Under the pieces are notes generated by a model. The model saw nothing but the letters and a program-made list of their open reading frames with translations. It was not told the origin of the DNA and searched no databases. A DNA stretch of 64,000 bases, from contig NZ_JAFCKJ010000005.1 of NCBI RefSeq assembly GCF_018130465.1, positions 62,001-126,000 on the forward strand. The letters run 5' to 3'. The DNA comes from Bradyrhizobium canariense. Its GTDB lineage: Bacteria > Pseudomonadota > Alphaproteobacteria > Rhizobiales > Xanthobacteraceae. This document shows positions 8,143-16,583 of this stretch, piece by piece. Position 1 is the first letter of the stretch. Each line of letters begins with the position of its first letter. The position numbers and the translations under genes are program-made.

Positions 8143-8598
8143 TCAGGCGGTCTTGTTGTAGACCTTGGCGAAATTGTCCTGAGCGGACTTCGCACCGTTC
8201 GCGGCGAGCTTGCCGAAATAGTCGGTGGTCGCCTTGGCGCGCGAGACGAACGCTTCGCCGCGGGCGCGGAGCAGGCCGGACTGGATCTCGACAGCTTCGC
8301 TGAACGACTTGGCGGACGCGAGCTTGTCGATGCCCGCGAAGAACGCCTCGGCGTCCTCGTAGATCGCCTGCTGGATGTTGCGGCTGATCTTGCCGGCCTC
8401 GGTGACGGACTCGGTCACCGCGTTCTCGACGGCGGCGGTCACGCGCTCGGAGCCAGCAAACACCTCGGCAGCACGGTCCTTGGCGGTATTGGCGGACTTC
8501 TTGACGAACTCACGGGCGGCCTCGGGAACTTCCAGGTTCTGGATGTTCTTGAACGCGTCCTTGAAGCCTTCGAAAGCGGTATTGGTTTCGGTGGTCAT
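8143..8598 (-). CDS. Phasin family protein (PHA granule coat)
   Basis: 151-residue, almost wholly helical, alanine-rich protein without membrane segments. It has the phasin layout: an amphipathic middle (AVENAVTESVTEAGKISRNI) and the FSEAVEIQSGLLRARGEAFV segment typical of the phasin domain. Phasins coat polyhydroxyalkanoate granules and control their size. It is a single-gene unit with its own terminator, close to phaC. A TGC-rich palindrome upstream (8689-8714) is a likely site for the PHA-responsive repressor PhaR. Confidence 0.9.
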   Translation of the reverse strand: MTTETNTAFEGFKDAFKNIQNLEVPEAAREFVKKSANTAKDRAAEVFAGSERVTAAVENAVTESVTEAGKISRNIQQAIYEDAEAFFAGIDKLASAKSFSEAVEIQSGLLRARGEAFVSRAKATTDYFGKLAANGAKSAQDNFAKVYNKTA

Positions 8599-8688
8599 TG
8601 GGGTCTCTCCATCCTCATTGGGTTGAGCTATGGGCTCACCCCGTCCGGCTTTGGCCCGGGGCAGGACCTATATGGCATAGTTAATTGT

Positions 8689-8714
8689 GCAATGCAATAT
8701 ACATATTGCAGTGC
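8689..8714. promoter_or_regulatory. TGC-rich palindrome upstream of the phasin gene, candidate PhaR site
   Basis: GCAATGCAATA-TACA-TATTGCAGTGC: 11-base arms with one mismatch, in an AT-rich patch 91-116 bases before the phasin start. PhaR repressors of alphaproteobacteria bind TGC/GCA-rich palindromes in front of phasin genes. The match is by eye only. Confidence 0.5.
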
Positions 8715-8785
8715 GATATCACGAAACCGTGAACAGCCTTAATGAGAGGCAACCTGGTGCCTCCCTGACCAATTCGCTCCCCATC

Positions 8786-9379
8786 CTAGTGCTGGACGGC
8801 GCCAGGCAGCCCGTAGGCCTCCATCTGGGCCTGGACCTGCGCGATGTTGTGGCCGAGCACGACGATGTCGTGGGTCTTGCCATCGATGTCCCGGACGTGA
8901 TCGCGCAACAGAGCCTCGGCCTTGAAGCCGAGGCTCTCGAACAGCGTGATCGCCGCCTGCTGATCGACCGTCATCTGGACCGAGAGCTTTTCGAGGCCGG
9001 CGCCGAGCGCGAGTGCGAAAGTCTCCTGCGACAGCGTCCGTCCCACCCCCTTCCCGCGCACGTCGAGCGAAACCACCATCCGGATTTCGCCGACATGGGG
9101 CGACCAGGAGTGCGGGTCGCGCACCAGCGTGCCGCAGCCGACGACCGTGCCACCCCTGACCGCGAGCAAGCTCGTGATCGCGCCGCGCTCGATCTCCTTG
9201 ACCCAGGCGGAGAGCACCTTCGGCTCACTGATGTTGCGCGGCAGGAACAACAGGTCGTGGGTCGGCAGGCCCTTGCCGAAGGCGAGCACCGCGGCTTCGT
9301 CCGCGGGCGACATCAGGCGGATCTCGATATCGCCGGCGTCCGTCTTGACATGACGCGGATAGGAACGCTGCTCACTCAT
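8786..9379 (-). CDS. GNAT family N-acetyltransferase
   Basis: 197-residue acetyltransferase. The acetyl-CoA-binding segment DVRGKGVGRTLSQETF has the R/Q-x-x-G-x-G/A motif of the GNAT fold, followed by a variable acceptor side. The acceptor is unknown. Its ATG overlaps the phaC stop (ATGA), so it is co-translated with PHA synthase, an unusual partner. I use the ATG at 9377-9379 rather than the one 13 codons upstream, which lies inside phaC. Confidence 0.85.
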   Translation of the reverse strand: MSEQRSYPRHVKTDAGDIEIRLMSPADEAAVLAFGKGLPTHDLLFLPRNISEPKVLSAWVKEIERGAITSLLAVRGGTVVGCGTLVRDPHSWSPHVGEIRMVVSLDVRGKGVGRTLSQETFALALGAGLEKLSVQMTVDQQAAITLFESLGFKAEALLRDHVRDIDGKTHDIVVLGHNIAQVQAQMEAYGLPGAVQH

Positions 9380-10458
9380 ATCGATCTCTTCCCCAGCCAG
9401 GAATCCAGTTTCGGCCATAGCCGCTTCACCGCATTTGCGCCGGCGACGAGCGAGACGTGACCGCCCTTCAGCATCACCTCTTCCTTGTCCTCGGATCCGA
9501 TCTTGGCGATCAGGTGCTTTGCCGCCTCATACGGCACGATGTGGTCATGCTCGGCGACCGCATGCAGGAACGGCACCTTGATGTCCTCGAGCTTCGCCGC
9601 ACGGCCGCCGACCGACATGGTGTCGTTGAACAGCTTGTTGTCCCACATCAGGTCCTTGGTGATGGTGCGGAAATATTCGCCGGCCAGCGGCAGCGTGTCG
9701 GTCGCCCAGCGGTCGAACATCCGGTAGGACTTGACGAACTCGTCGTTCCAGATGTTTTCCCAGAGCTGGATCTGGCTGACCGTGCGCGAGGCCGGGCGCA
9801 GCATCTCGAACGACGACAGGATCATCTCCGGCGGCACGTTGCCGACGCTGTCGACGAGGCGATCGACGTCGAAATAGCGACGGTCGGAGAAGTTCGAGAA
9901 CAGTTTCATCTCGCGAAAGTCGATCGGCGTGGTGAAGCAGATCAAATTCTTCATCGGCCCGTCCCTGTGGATCGAGCCGTAGAGCAGCGACAGCACGCCG
10001 CCGAAGCAATAGCCGATGACGGAGACGTCCTGTTCGCCGGAATCCTGCTGCACGCGGCGAATGCAGTCCGGGATGAAGTCGAGGACATAGTCCTCCATGC
10101 GGAGGCTCTTCTCCTCCGGTCGTGGTGCGCTCCAGTCGAGCATGTAGACGTCGTAGCCGCGCTTCAAGAGGAACTCGATGAAACTCTGGCCGGGCACGAG
10201 GTCGAGAATGTAGCCGCGATTAGTGGTCGCCATCACGATCAAGATCGGAATTCGATAGATCTCGTCGGACATCGGCCGATAATGGTAGAGGCTCATCGTA
10301 CCGCGCGAATGCAGCACGTCCTTCGGCGTCGAGCCGAGCGTCGGACCGGACGTCGAAAAATATTCGACGCCCTTGATGCTGCGCTGGATGGCGCGTTGCA
10401 CCTCGGACTGGATGCGCTCCGGGATCCCTGCGAAATCTAATCCGGCGGCTGCATTCAT
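9376..10458 (-). CDS. phaC: Poly(3-hydroxyalkanoate) synthase, short class III/IV type
   Basis: 360-residue PHA polymerase that joins 3-hydroxyacyl-CoA units into storage polyester. The lipase-like box GYCFGG carries the catalytic Cys151. The partner Asp is in EHDHIVP and the His in GGHVSLVAG. At 360 residues it matches class III/IV synthases, which need a second subunit, not the roughly 600-residue class I type. The gene for a small partner lies immediately upstream and overlaps by ATGA. Confidence 0.94.
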   Translation of the reverse strand: MNAAAGLDFAGIPERIQSEVQRAIQRSIKGVEYFSTSGPTLGSTPKDVLHSRGTMSLYHYRPMSDEIYRIPILIVMATTNRGYILDLVPGQSFIEFLLKRGYDVYMLDWSAPRPEEKSLRMEDYVLDFIPDCIRRVQQDSGEQDVSVIGYCFGGVLSLLYGSIHRDGPMKNLICFTTPIDFREMKLFSNFSDRRYFDVDRLVDSVGNVPPEMILSSFEMLRPASRTVSQIQLWENIWNDEFVKSYRMFDRWATDTLPLAGEYFRTITKDLMWDNKLFNDTMSVGGRAAKLEDIKVPFLHAVAEHDHIVPYEAAKHLIAKIGSEDKEEVMLKGGHVSLVAGANAVKRLWPKLDSWLGKRSI

Positions 10459-10838
10459 GCCTGCTCTCCGCCTTCAGATGGCGGGCGCTTGGTGCGCGGC
10501 GGGCGCAATGCGGCATCGGAGCCCTGAGACACGCCGGAACTTGCCGCCATCTGGCTCAGCATCGACTTGATCTCACCGATCTGTCCTTCAATGGACTGCA
10601 GCCGTTCCGCAAGGCCGGTGACCTGATCCCGGCTCGGCAGATTCATGGAGACCAGATATTTCTCCATGAGCTCGCCGAGCTGCTTCTGAGCACCTGCAGC
10701 AACGCCGCCGGCCCGGTTCACGGCTTGCGAAAACTCAGGCGACGACATGGCCTGGTTGGCGAAGGAGTTGAACCCCTTCTCCATCTCGCCAACCATCTTC
10801 TGCCACATGGCAACTGGGTCGTTGGTCTTGTCGGTCAT
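10455..10838 (-). CDS. Short PhaE/PhaR-like PHA synthase partner
   Basis: 127-residue protein upstream of and overlapping phaC. The segment NLPSRDQVTGLAERLQSIEG resembles the conserved C-terminal motif of PhaE, PhaR and other PHA-granule proteins and probably forms a coiled coil. The front half is helical (MWQKMVGEMEKGFNSFANQA). It is much shorter than class III PhaE (about 350) and shorter than Bacillus PhaR (about 200). ATG 10836-10838 has an AGGAGG ribosome site; the longer frame upstream is not protein-like. The role as synthase activator is inferred. Confidence 0.78.
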   Translation of the reverse strand: MTDKTNDPVAMWQKMVGEMEKGFNSFANQAMSSPEFSQAVNRAGGVAAGAQKQLGELMEKYLVSMNLPSRDQVTGLAERLQSIEGQIGEIKSMLSQMAASSGVSQGSDAALRPPRTKRPPSEGGEQA

Positions 10839-11010
10839 CGGCGTCCTCCTGAAATCGAGAGCTTCGATGCCCTTCCTTTTTGCGCCATACCACACCGTTG
10901 CGCGGTGCCGGTCAACCGGCAAGCAGCGGGTCCGGTGTCGCGGACGCGGCTTCATTGCGAGGGGAAACCGTGCGATACAGCATTGATCAAAAGCCAAGGG
11001 AAACGCACCC

Positions 11011-11925
11011 GTGAACGCCCATCAGCCGCCGCAAACCGTCCGCGCCAACGGCATCGACATCTGTTACGAGATTTTCGGCAACGACAATGCCGAGCCGCTG
11101 CTGCTGATCATGGGGTTAGGCGCCCAGATGATCCACTGGGACGATGCGTTCTGCGAGCAGCTCGCCGTGCACGGCTTTCGCGTCATCCGGTTCGACAATC
11201 GCGACATCGGCAAGTCGAGCCATCTCACAGGCGGCAAGCGCCTGACGCCGCTCGAGCTGTTGAAGCTCCGCTTCCTCAGGATTCCCGTTGCGGCCACCTA
11301 CAAGCTGATCGACATGGCCAAAGACACGGTCGGGCTGATGGACGCGCTCGGCATCAAGTCGGCGCATCTGGTCGGCGCCTCCATGGGCGGCATGATCGCG
11401 CAGGAGGCGACGCTGTCGTTTCCCGATCGCGTCCGGTCGCTGACGTCGATCATGTCGACGACAGGCAATCCGCGTGTACCGCCGCCGACACGCGAGGCCG
11501 CCGCGATGCTGATGGCGCCGCCCCCCACCAGCAAGGAGGAGTTCATCGTACGTTTCGGCCAGACCTGGAAGGTGTTGCGCGCAGGGTCCTTTCCGGAAGA
11601 AGAGGCGCTCGATCCCGATCGTGCGGAGCGCGTGTTCGCGCGCGGGCTCAATCCGGCCGGCGTCGGCCGGCAGCTCCGCGCGGTGCTCGCCTCCGGCAGC
11701 CGCAAGGAGCGGCTGCACGGCGTGAAGTTACCGACGCTCGTCATCCACGGCACCGTCGATCCCCTGGTCCGTCCCGAAGGCGGCAGGGACACGGCAGAGT
11801 CAATTCCGGGCGCAAAGCTGCTGATGATCGACGGCATGGGCCACGCGCTGCCGATGCGGTTCTGGCCCGAGATCATCGGCGCCATCGACAAGCACGCACG
11901 TGGCGCGGCGACGCAGGCGGCGTAG
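11011..11925 (+). CDS. Alpha/beta hydrolase
   Basis: 304-residue hydrolase with nucleophile elbow GASMGG (Ser124), the FDNRDIGKSS loop of aclacinomycin-methylesterase-like enzymes, Asp in HGTVDPLV and His in GMGHALP, so the triad looks intact. It starts with GTG (AAGGG lies about ten bases upstream). It is transcribed away from the phaC operon. Substrate unknown; a methylesterase or lactonase role is possible. Confidence 0.85.
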   Translation: MNAHQPPQTVRANGIDICYEIFGNDNAEPLLLIMGLGAQMIHWDDAFCEQLAVHGFRVIRFDNRDIGKSSHLTGGKRLTPLELLKLRFLRIPVAATYKLIDMAKDTVGLMDALGIKSAHLVGASMGGMIAQEATLSFPDRVRSLTSIMSTTGNPRVPPPTREAAAMLMAPPPTSKEEFIVRFGQTWKVLRAGSFPEEEALDPDRAERVFARGLNPAGVGRQLRAVLASGSRKERLHGVKLPTLVIHGTVDPLVRPEGGRDTAESIPGAKLLMIDGMGHALPMRFWPEIIGAIDKHARGAATQAA

Positions 11926-12054
11926 ACCGGCGCAGAAGGTCTCCGCACGGTGACCATGTGAGCTGCCGGTTACTCTCTTAACGCAAACCGGCACGAAAGC
12001 TATACAGGCCTCCCTCAATCGCCAAGAAAGAGGCTGCGGCCTCTCGGAGTTCAC

Positions 12055-12519
12055 ATGCATCTCATCGTCCGGTCGGCCGCAATCGTCGCCGCTTCAGCTA
12101 TCATGCTATCCCTCGCCAGCGGGGCCGCGATGGCTGGTAGCGCGCAAGAAGAAGCCAATCGCAAAACCGTCCTTGCCTTCTACGAGAAGGGGCTCAATCA
12201 AAAGGACGCCGATGCAGCCCTCGCCTATGTCGGCGACCGCTACGTCCAGCACAATCCAAACGCGGCCGATGGTCCGGACGGCTTCCGAAAGTTCATCGGC
12301 TTCCTCCGCGATAAATTCCCGAACTCGCACAGCGAGATCAAGCGCAGCTTCGTGGATGGCGACTACGTCATCCTGCACGTTCACGCGGTTCGCGAGCCCG
12401 GCAGCAGGGGCAACGCGATCGTCGACATCTTCAAGCTGGAGAACGGCAAGGTCGTCGAACACTGGGACGTCGTTCAGGCCATCCCCGACACTCCCGCGAA
12501 CAACAACACGATGTTCTGA
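12055..12519 (+). CDS. Secreted SnoaL-like (NTF2-fold) protein
   Basis: 154-residue protein with a clear signal peptide (hydrophobic residues 8-25, likely cleavage after AAMA near 29) and a SnoaL/NTF2-like domain. The domain is shown by FYEKGLNQKDADAALAYV near the start and VVEHWDVVQAIP near the end, both typical of the family. Family members are cyclases, isomerases or binders, and no function can be chosen. It ends 29 bases from the stop of the convergent next gene. Confidence 0.85.
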   Translation: MHLIVRSAAIVAASAIMLSLASGAAMAGSAQEEANRKTVLAFYEKGLNQKDADAALAYVGDRYVQHNPNAADGPDGFRKFIGFLRDKFPNSHSEIKRSFVDGDYVILHVHAVREPGSRGNAIVDIFKLENGKVVEHWDVVQAIPDTPANNNTMF

Positions 12520-12548
12520 CGGATTGAACTGGTGGCTGGGCAGACGGC

Positions 12549-13223
12549 TTAGCTCTTCCTGGCCATCCAGATCACGTGACGCGCGCCGCCGCCTCTTCCC
12601 GTGGCGCGGATATTGACTTCGTTGACGTCGAAGCCGGCGCTCCCGAGCCGCTTGGTGAAGGCCGGGTTGGGTCCCGAGGACCAGACGGCGAGCACGCCTC
12701 CCGGGCGCAGCGCCGTCTTCGCTGCCTTCAATCCGCTCGCATTGTAGAGCGCATCATTGCCCTTCCGGGTCAGGCCTTCCGGCCCGTTGTCGACGTCGAG
12801 GAGAATGGCGTCGAAGGCCGACCGCTGCGCCCGGATGATTTCGCCGACGTCGGTTTCCCGGATGCTCACCCTGACATCATCGAGACTGTCGCCGAACACC
12901 TGCGCCATCGGGCCCCGCGCCCAGGCGACCACCGCCGGCACGAGCTCGGAGACCACGATCTTCGCCTTGCTTCCGAGCACGGTGAGCGCCGCTCGCAGCG
13001 TAAAACCCATGCCGAGGCCGCCGATGAGGACGACAGGTTTTGCGACCGTCTCGATCTGCTTCGCCGCGAGCGTGGCGAGTGCGGCTTCCGAGCCTGACAG
13101 GCGGTTGTTCATCAGCTCGTTGGTGCCGAGCTTGATGGAAAACTCCTTGCCGCGCCGCATCAGGCGAAGTTCTTCATCGGAGCCGGGGATTTTGGCGGTA
13201 TCGATCTTTTCCCAGGGAATCAT
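12549..13223 (-). CDS. Spermidine synthase-like Rossmann-fold protein
   Basis: 224-residue protein with the S-adenosyl-type nucleotide loop VLIGGLGMGF and the acidic stretch FDAILLDVDNGPEG, which match the spermidine/spermine synthase superfamily. The shortened N-terminal region and missing polyamine-binding motifs argue against a true spermidine synthase; a methyltransferase-like role is as likely. Stands alone, convergent with the SnoaL-like gene. Confidence 0.75.
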   Translation of the reverse strand: MIPWEKIDTAKIPGSDEELRLMRRGKEFSIKLGTNELMNNRLSGSEAALATLAAKQIETVAKPVVLIGGLGMGFTLRAALTVLGSKAKIVVSELVPAVVAWARGPMAQVFGDSLDDVRVSIRETDVGEIIRAQRSAFDAILLDVDNGPEGLTRKGNDALYNASGLKAAKTALRPGGVLAVWSSGPNPAFTKRLGSAGFDVNEVNIRATGRGGGARHVIWMARKS

Positions 13224-13257
13224 GCGAGAGCCTTAGCACGATTTGCTTCGTAGCTTC

Positions 13258-13292
13258 GTAGCCCGGATTTCGCTACGCCCCAGCCGGGCTAC
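13258..13292. repeat. Short inverted repeat (GTAGCCCGG type)
   Basis: GTAGCCCGG (13258-13266) and CCGGGCTAC (13284-13292) form a 9-bp perfect stem in the 84-base gap after the P450-reductase gene. There is no T-run, so it looks like a short intergenic repeat rather than a terminator. Confidence 0.6.
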
Positions 13293-13307
13293 AAGGCGCG
13301 GCTCGCG

Positions 13308-16300
13308 CTAACCTCCCGCCCACACGTCCAGCACATACCGGTTCTTGGCGCCCATCTCCTCGATCCAGCGCGCAGCCGCGGCGGCATCGCTGCCGCTCTT
13401 CTCGCGATGGATCGCGACCAGCGCCGCCTTCACGTCGGGCTCCATCTTGCTGCCGTCGCCGCAGACATAGACGATCGCGCCCTGCTCGATCAGCGGCCAG
13501 ACCTTGTCCTTCTGCGCGGCAAGGACGTGCTGCACATAGGTCTTCGGGCCCTCCGCGCGCGAGAACGCCGTGAACAGCTCGGCGATGCCGCTTGCCGCCA
13601 GCGCCTTCAGCTCGTCCGCGTAGAGAAAATCCTGATCGGGATGGCGGCAGCCGAAAAACAGCATGGCCGGACCAAGCGCCGCCCCCTTCGCCTTGCGCGC
13701 GGCGCGCTCCTGGAGGAAGCCGCGGAACGGTGCCAGTCCCGTGCCTGGGCCGATCATGATGATCGGCACGGACGACTCATCCGGGAGCCGGAAGCCGGCC
13801 TTGGTCTCACGCACGGTTGCGTAGATCGCATCGCCCGCGCGTCGATTGGCGAGATAGTTCGAGCAGATACCCTTGTAGGTGCCGCGGCCGGAGGCGGCCG
13901 GCCCTTCGACCACGCCGACCGTGACGCTGCAACGCGCCGGGTCGACCGACGGCGAAGACGAGATCGAATAATAACGCGGCGCCAGCAGCGAGAGCATTTC
14001 CAGATAGACGTGGAACGGCAATTCGCAGGCCGGATATTCGAGCAGCAGGTCGAACACCGATTTCCGCCTGGCAAGAATCTCGCTGCGATAACGCTCGAGC
14101 GGCTCGGCCTCCTCGCCAACGAAGGCCAGCAGCTTCGGCTTGGTCACCGGGCAGCGGGTGTGCTCGGCCATGACCTGGATCTGCTTCCGTGTCGCCACTT
14201 GCTGGAGCTCGACGAACTCGCTGAGCAGGCGGCCGACTGACACGGCATCGCCGACCGGCAATTGCGCGCGGCGGCCTTCGGCGACCTGGAGCCTGATCTG
14301 GTCAGCCGGCAGGAAGCCGAAGCGACGGGCAACCGAATCCACCAGCGTCGGATCGTTGCGCGGGACCACACTCAGATGATCGCCGACGCGGTACGCGATG
14401 TTGGACGGCAGCTGCACCTCGATGTGGCGTGTCGAACGCTCTGACGGATTGGAACCGGCCTTGTTCTGAAGCTCGTCATTGACCAGCACCTTCATTGCCA
14501 CCGCGCCGCCCTGGGCGACGATGGTGTTGACGGCGGTCACCGCGACCGGCTCGATCGCGTAGAGCGGATCGTCCTCCGCGGTACGGGTGAAATTCCAGTC
14601 GATGCCGAATTCCTTGGTCGCGACCTGGGCAGCCGCCGGGAACCATTTCTGGAACTGGCCGTCGAGATCGCTGCGCGCATCGCCTTCGCCGCGCGGATAG
14701 ACCGCGCGCGCACCATGCGCCGACAACTGCTCGTCGATGAAGCGCGGCACTGACTGATAGGTCGCAGCCCAGTCGCTGTTGCCGCAGCCGAACATGGCGT
14801 AGCGCACATTGGCAAACGCATCCTTCGGCAGCTCGTCGCCGAGCCATTTGACGAATTGCGTCGCATTATCAGGCGGCGCGCCGTTATAGGAGGCGCAGAT
14901 GATCAGCACGCCGCCCTCCTGCGGCAGCTTGCCGACGTAGTCGTCGAGCGGCCCGAGATGCACGGCAAAGCCGTTGATCTCGGCAAGGTCGGCCATGCGC
15001 GTGGCGAGTTCCTCGGCGGTGCCGAGATTGGAGCCGTAGAGCACCAGCATCGGCGTGTTGTGGCCAAGCCGCGCGGTCGGCGGACGCGGCGCCTTGGGCG
15101 CCGCAGCCACGACAGGCCCGCCATAGGCACCGCGCTCGCGATCGGCGCGCGGACGGACCTTGATCTTGAAGCCGTCCGGCTTCATCGTCAGCGTTTCCTT
15201 CAGATGCATCTGGTAACGCTGGTGGTCGATCAGCTTGAAGCGCTGAAGGATCATGCCGAGCGCGAGCGCGGCCTCGTGCATGGCGAAGCCGCGGCCGATG
15301 CAGGCACGCTGGCCGTTACCGAACGGCTTCCAGGCATTGATCGGCCGCTTGGCTTCGGCCTCACGACTGAAGTTCTCGGGGTCGAAAGCATCCGGGTTCG
15401 GCCCCCAGACGTTAGGGTCTCGATGCAGCGCCGTCACCAGGATGGTGATGAACGTACCCTTCCGAAGCTTGTACTTGCCGCCGCCGATGGTCTCATCGTT
15501 CAGCGGCGAGATGCCATAGGCCGGCGCCGGCGGCCACAGCCGCAGCGCCTCCTTCAGGATCTGCGTGATATAGGTGAGCTGCGTCACCTGCTGATAGGTC
15601 GGTCGCACATTGACATTGGGACCGAGGACGCGATCGACCTCGTCATAGGCTTTCTTGAGAATATCGGGGTGTTTTAGCAGCGCATAGATCGTGCACGACA
15701 ACAGGCCGCTGGTGGTCTCGTGGCCGGCGATCAGGAAGGTGTTGATCTGGTAGCGGATGTTGACGTCGTCGAGCTGCTCGCCGGTCGAGCGATCGACACC
15801 GGTCATCATCGCGGCCAACATGTCCTTCTTGTCGTCGATCGCATCCGCGTTCTTGCGCCGCTCGGCAATGATCTCGTCGACCATTTTGTTCATGAAGGCG
15901 ACGTCTTCGCCCATGGTCTTGCGCCGCTTCTGCATCCAGAGCTGCTCGAACGGCAGGCCGCGCGTCATCATGATGGTCTCGAGCGAGCGCACCAGCGATT
16001 CGACGAAGGGATGGTAGTCGCGCCGGTAGAACGAATTGAAGCGGTACTCGAAGCCGCACAGGCCGATCGTATCCAGCGTCAGCGCCGTCATGTCGTGGAC
16101 GACGTCGATCTCGTCGTCGGCGTTGAGCCGCTCCCATTTGTTGACGAGCTGCTCGGCGATGTCGACCATGCTCGGGTGATAGGATTGCATGGCGCGGTTG
16201 CCGAAGGGTTGGAGCAGGATGTTGTGCGCCTTGCTCCAGTTCGGCTCCCTGGTGTCGGCGGTGAACAGTCCGTCACCCCCGACCGCGCGCACCCGCCGCA

Positions 16301-16538
16301 GCGCACCGCGCACCGTCTTGTCGAAGCGCTTCTCGTCGGAGAGCTCGTCGACGAGATCGTGGCCGGAGACGACCACGATCGGCGAGCCCATCATGTCGAG
16401 CCAGAAGATCGGACCCAGCTCCTTGGCAAGCCGAGTCAGATGCTGCACCGGCGCGGCGGAATCCAGTGACAGCATGTTGCCGACCACCGGTTTGGTCGGC
16501 GGCTGCGGGATCGGGTCCAGACGGTTCTTCGATGACAT
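13308..16538 (-). CDS. Self-sufficient cytochrome P450-reductase fusion (CYP102/P450 BM3 type)
   Basis: 1076-residue single-chain fatty-acid-type monooxygenase. The P450 domain (about 1-460) has the oxygen-binding AGHETTSG, the ExxR in KEALRLWP and the heme motif FGNGQRACIG with Cys413. It is followed by an FMN flavodoxin domain (starting LVLYGSNLGTAEELA) and a FAD/NADPH reductase domain (RYYSISSSP, GPGTGLAPFRGF). The family hydroxylates or epoxidises fatty acids. Phe92 keeps the place of BM3 Phe87, but BM3 Arg47 and Tyr51 are Ser and Val here. ATG 16536-16538 has a GGGGAAG site; an ATG ten codons earlier is less likely. Last gene of a lipid operon. Confidence 0.95.
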   Translation of the reverse strand: MSSKNRLDPIPQPPTKPVVGNMLSLDSAAPVQHLTRLAKELGPIFWLDMMGSPIVVVSGHDLVDELSDEKRFDKTVRGALRRVRAVGGDGLFTADTREPNWSKAHNILLQPFGNRAMQSYHPSMVDIAEQLVNKWERLNADDEIDVVHDMTALTLDTIGLCGFEYRFNSFYRRDYHPFVESLVRSLETIMMTRGLPFEQLWMQKRRKTMGEDVAFMNKMVDEIIAERRKNADAIDDKKDMLAAMMTGVDRSTGEQLDDVNIRYQINTFLIAGHETTSGLLSCTIYALLKHPDILKKAYDEVDRVLGPNVNVRPTYQQVTQLTYITQILKEALRLWPPAPAYGISPLNDETIGGGKYKLRKGTFITILVTALHRDPNVWGPNPDAFDPENFSREAEAKRPINAWKPFGNGQRACIGRGFAMHEAALALGMILQRFKLIDHQRYQMHLKETLTMKPDGFKIKVRPRADRERGAYGGPVVAAAPKAPRPPTARLGHNTPMLVLYGSNLGTAEELATRMADLAEINGFAVHLGPLDDYVGKLPQEGGVLIICASYNGAPPDNATQFVKWLGDELPKDAFANVRYAMFGCGNSDWAATYQSVPRFIDEQLSAHGARAVYPRGEGDARSDLDGQFQKWFPAAAQVATKEFGIDWNFTRTAEDDPLYAIEPVAVTAVNTIVAQGGAVAMKVLVNDELQNKAGSNPSERSTRHIEVQLPSNIAYRVGDHLSVVPRNDPTLVDSVARRFGFLPADQIRLQVAEGRRAQLPVGDAVSVGRLLSEFVELQQVATRKQIQVMAEHTRCPVTKPKLLAFVGEEAEPLERYRSEILARRKSVFDLLLEYPACELPFHVYLEMLSLLAPRYYSISSSPSVDPARCSVTVGVVEGPAASGRGTYKGICSNYLANRRAGDAIYATVRETKAGFRLPDESSVPIIMIGPGTGLAPFRGFLQERAARKAKGAALGPAMLFFGCRHPDQDFLYADELKALAASGIAELFTAFSRAEGPKTYVQHVLAAQKDKVWPLIEQGAIVYVCGDGSKMEPDVKAALVAIHREKSGSDAAAAARWIEEMGAKNRYVLDVWAGG

Positions 16539-16583
16539 TAAAAGTGCTTCCCCTGCCTCGGTATTCAACGCCGTCGTTGCGAG

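Noticed and set aside
12549-13223. True spermidine synthase
   Set aside because: Only the nucleotide-binding core is alike; the polyamine-binding motifs and usual length of about 290 are missing.
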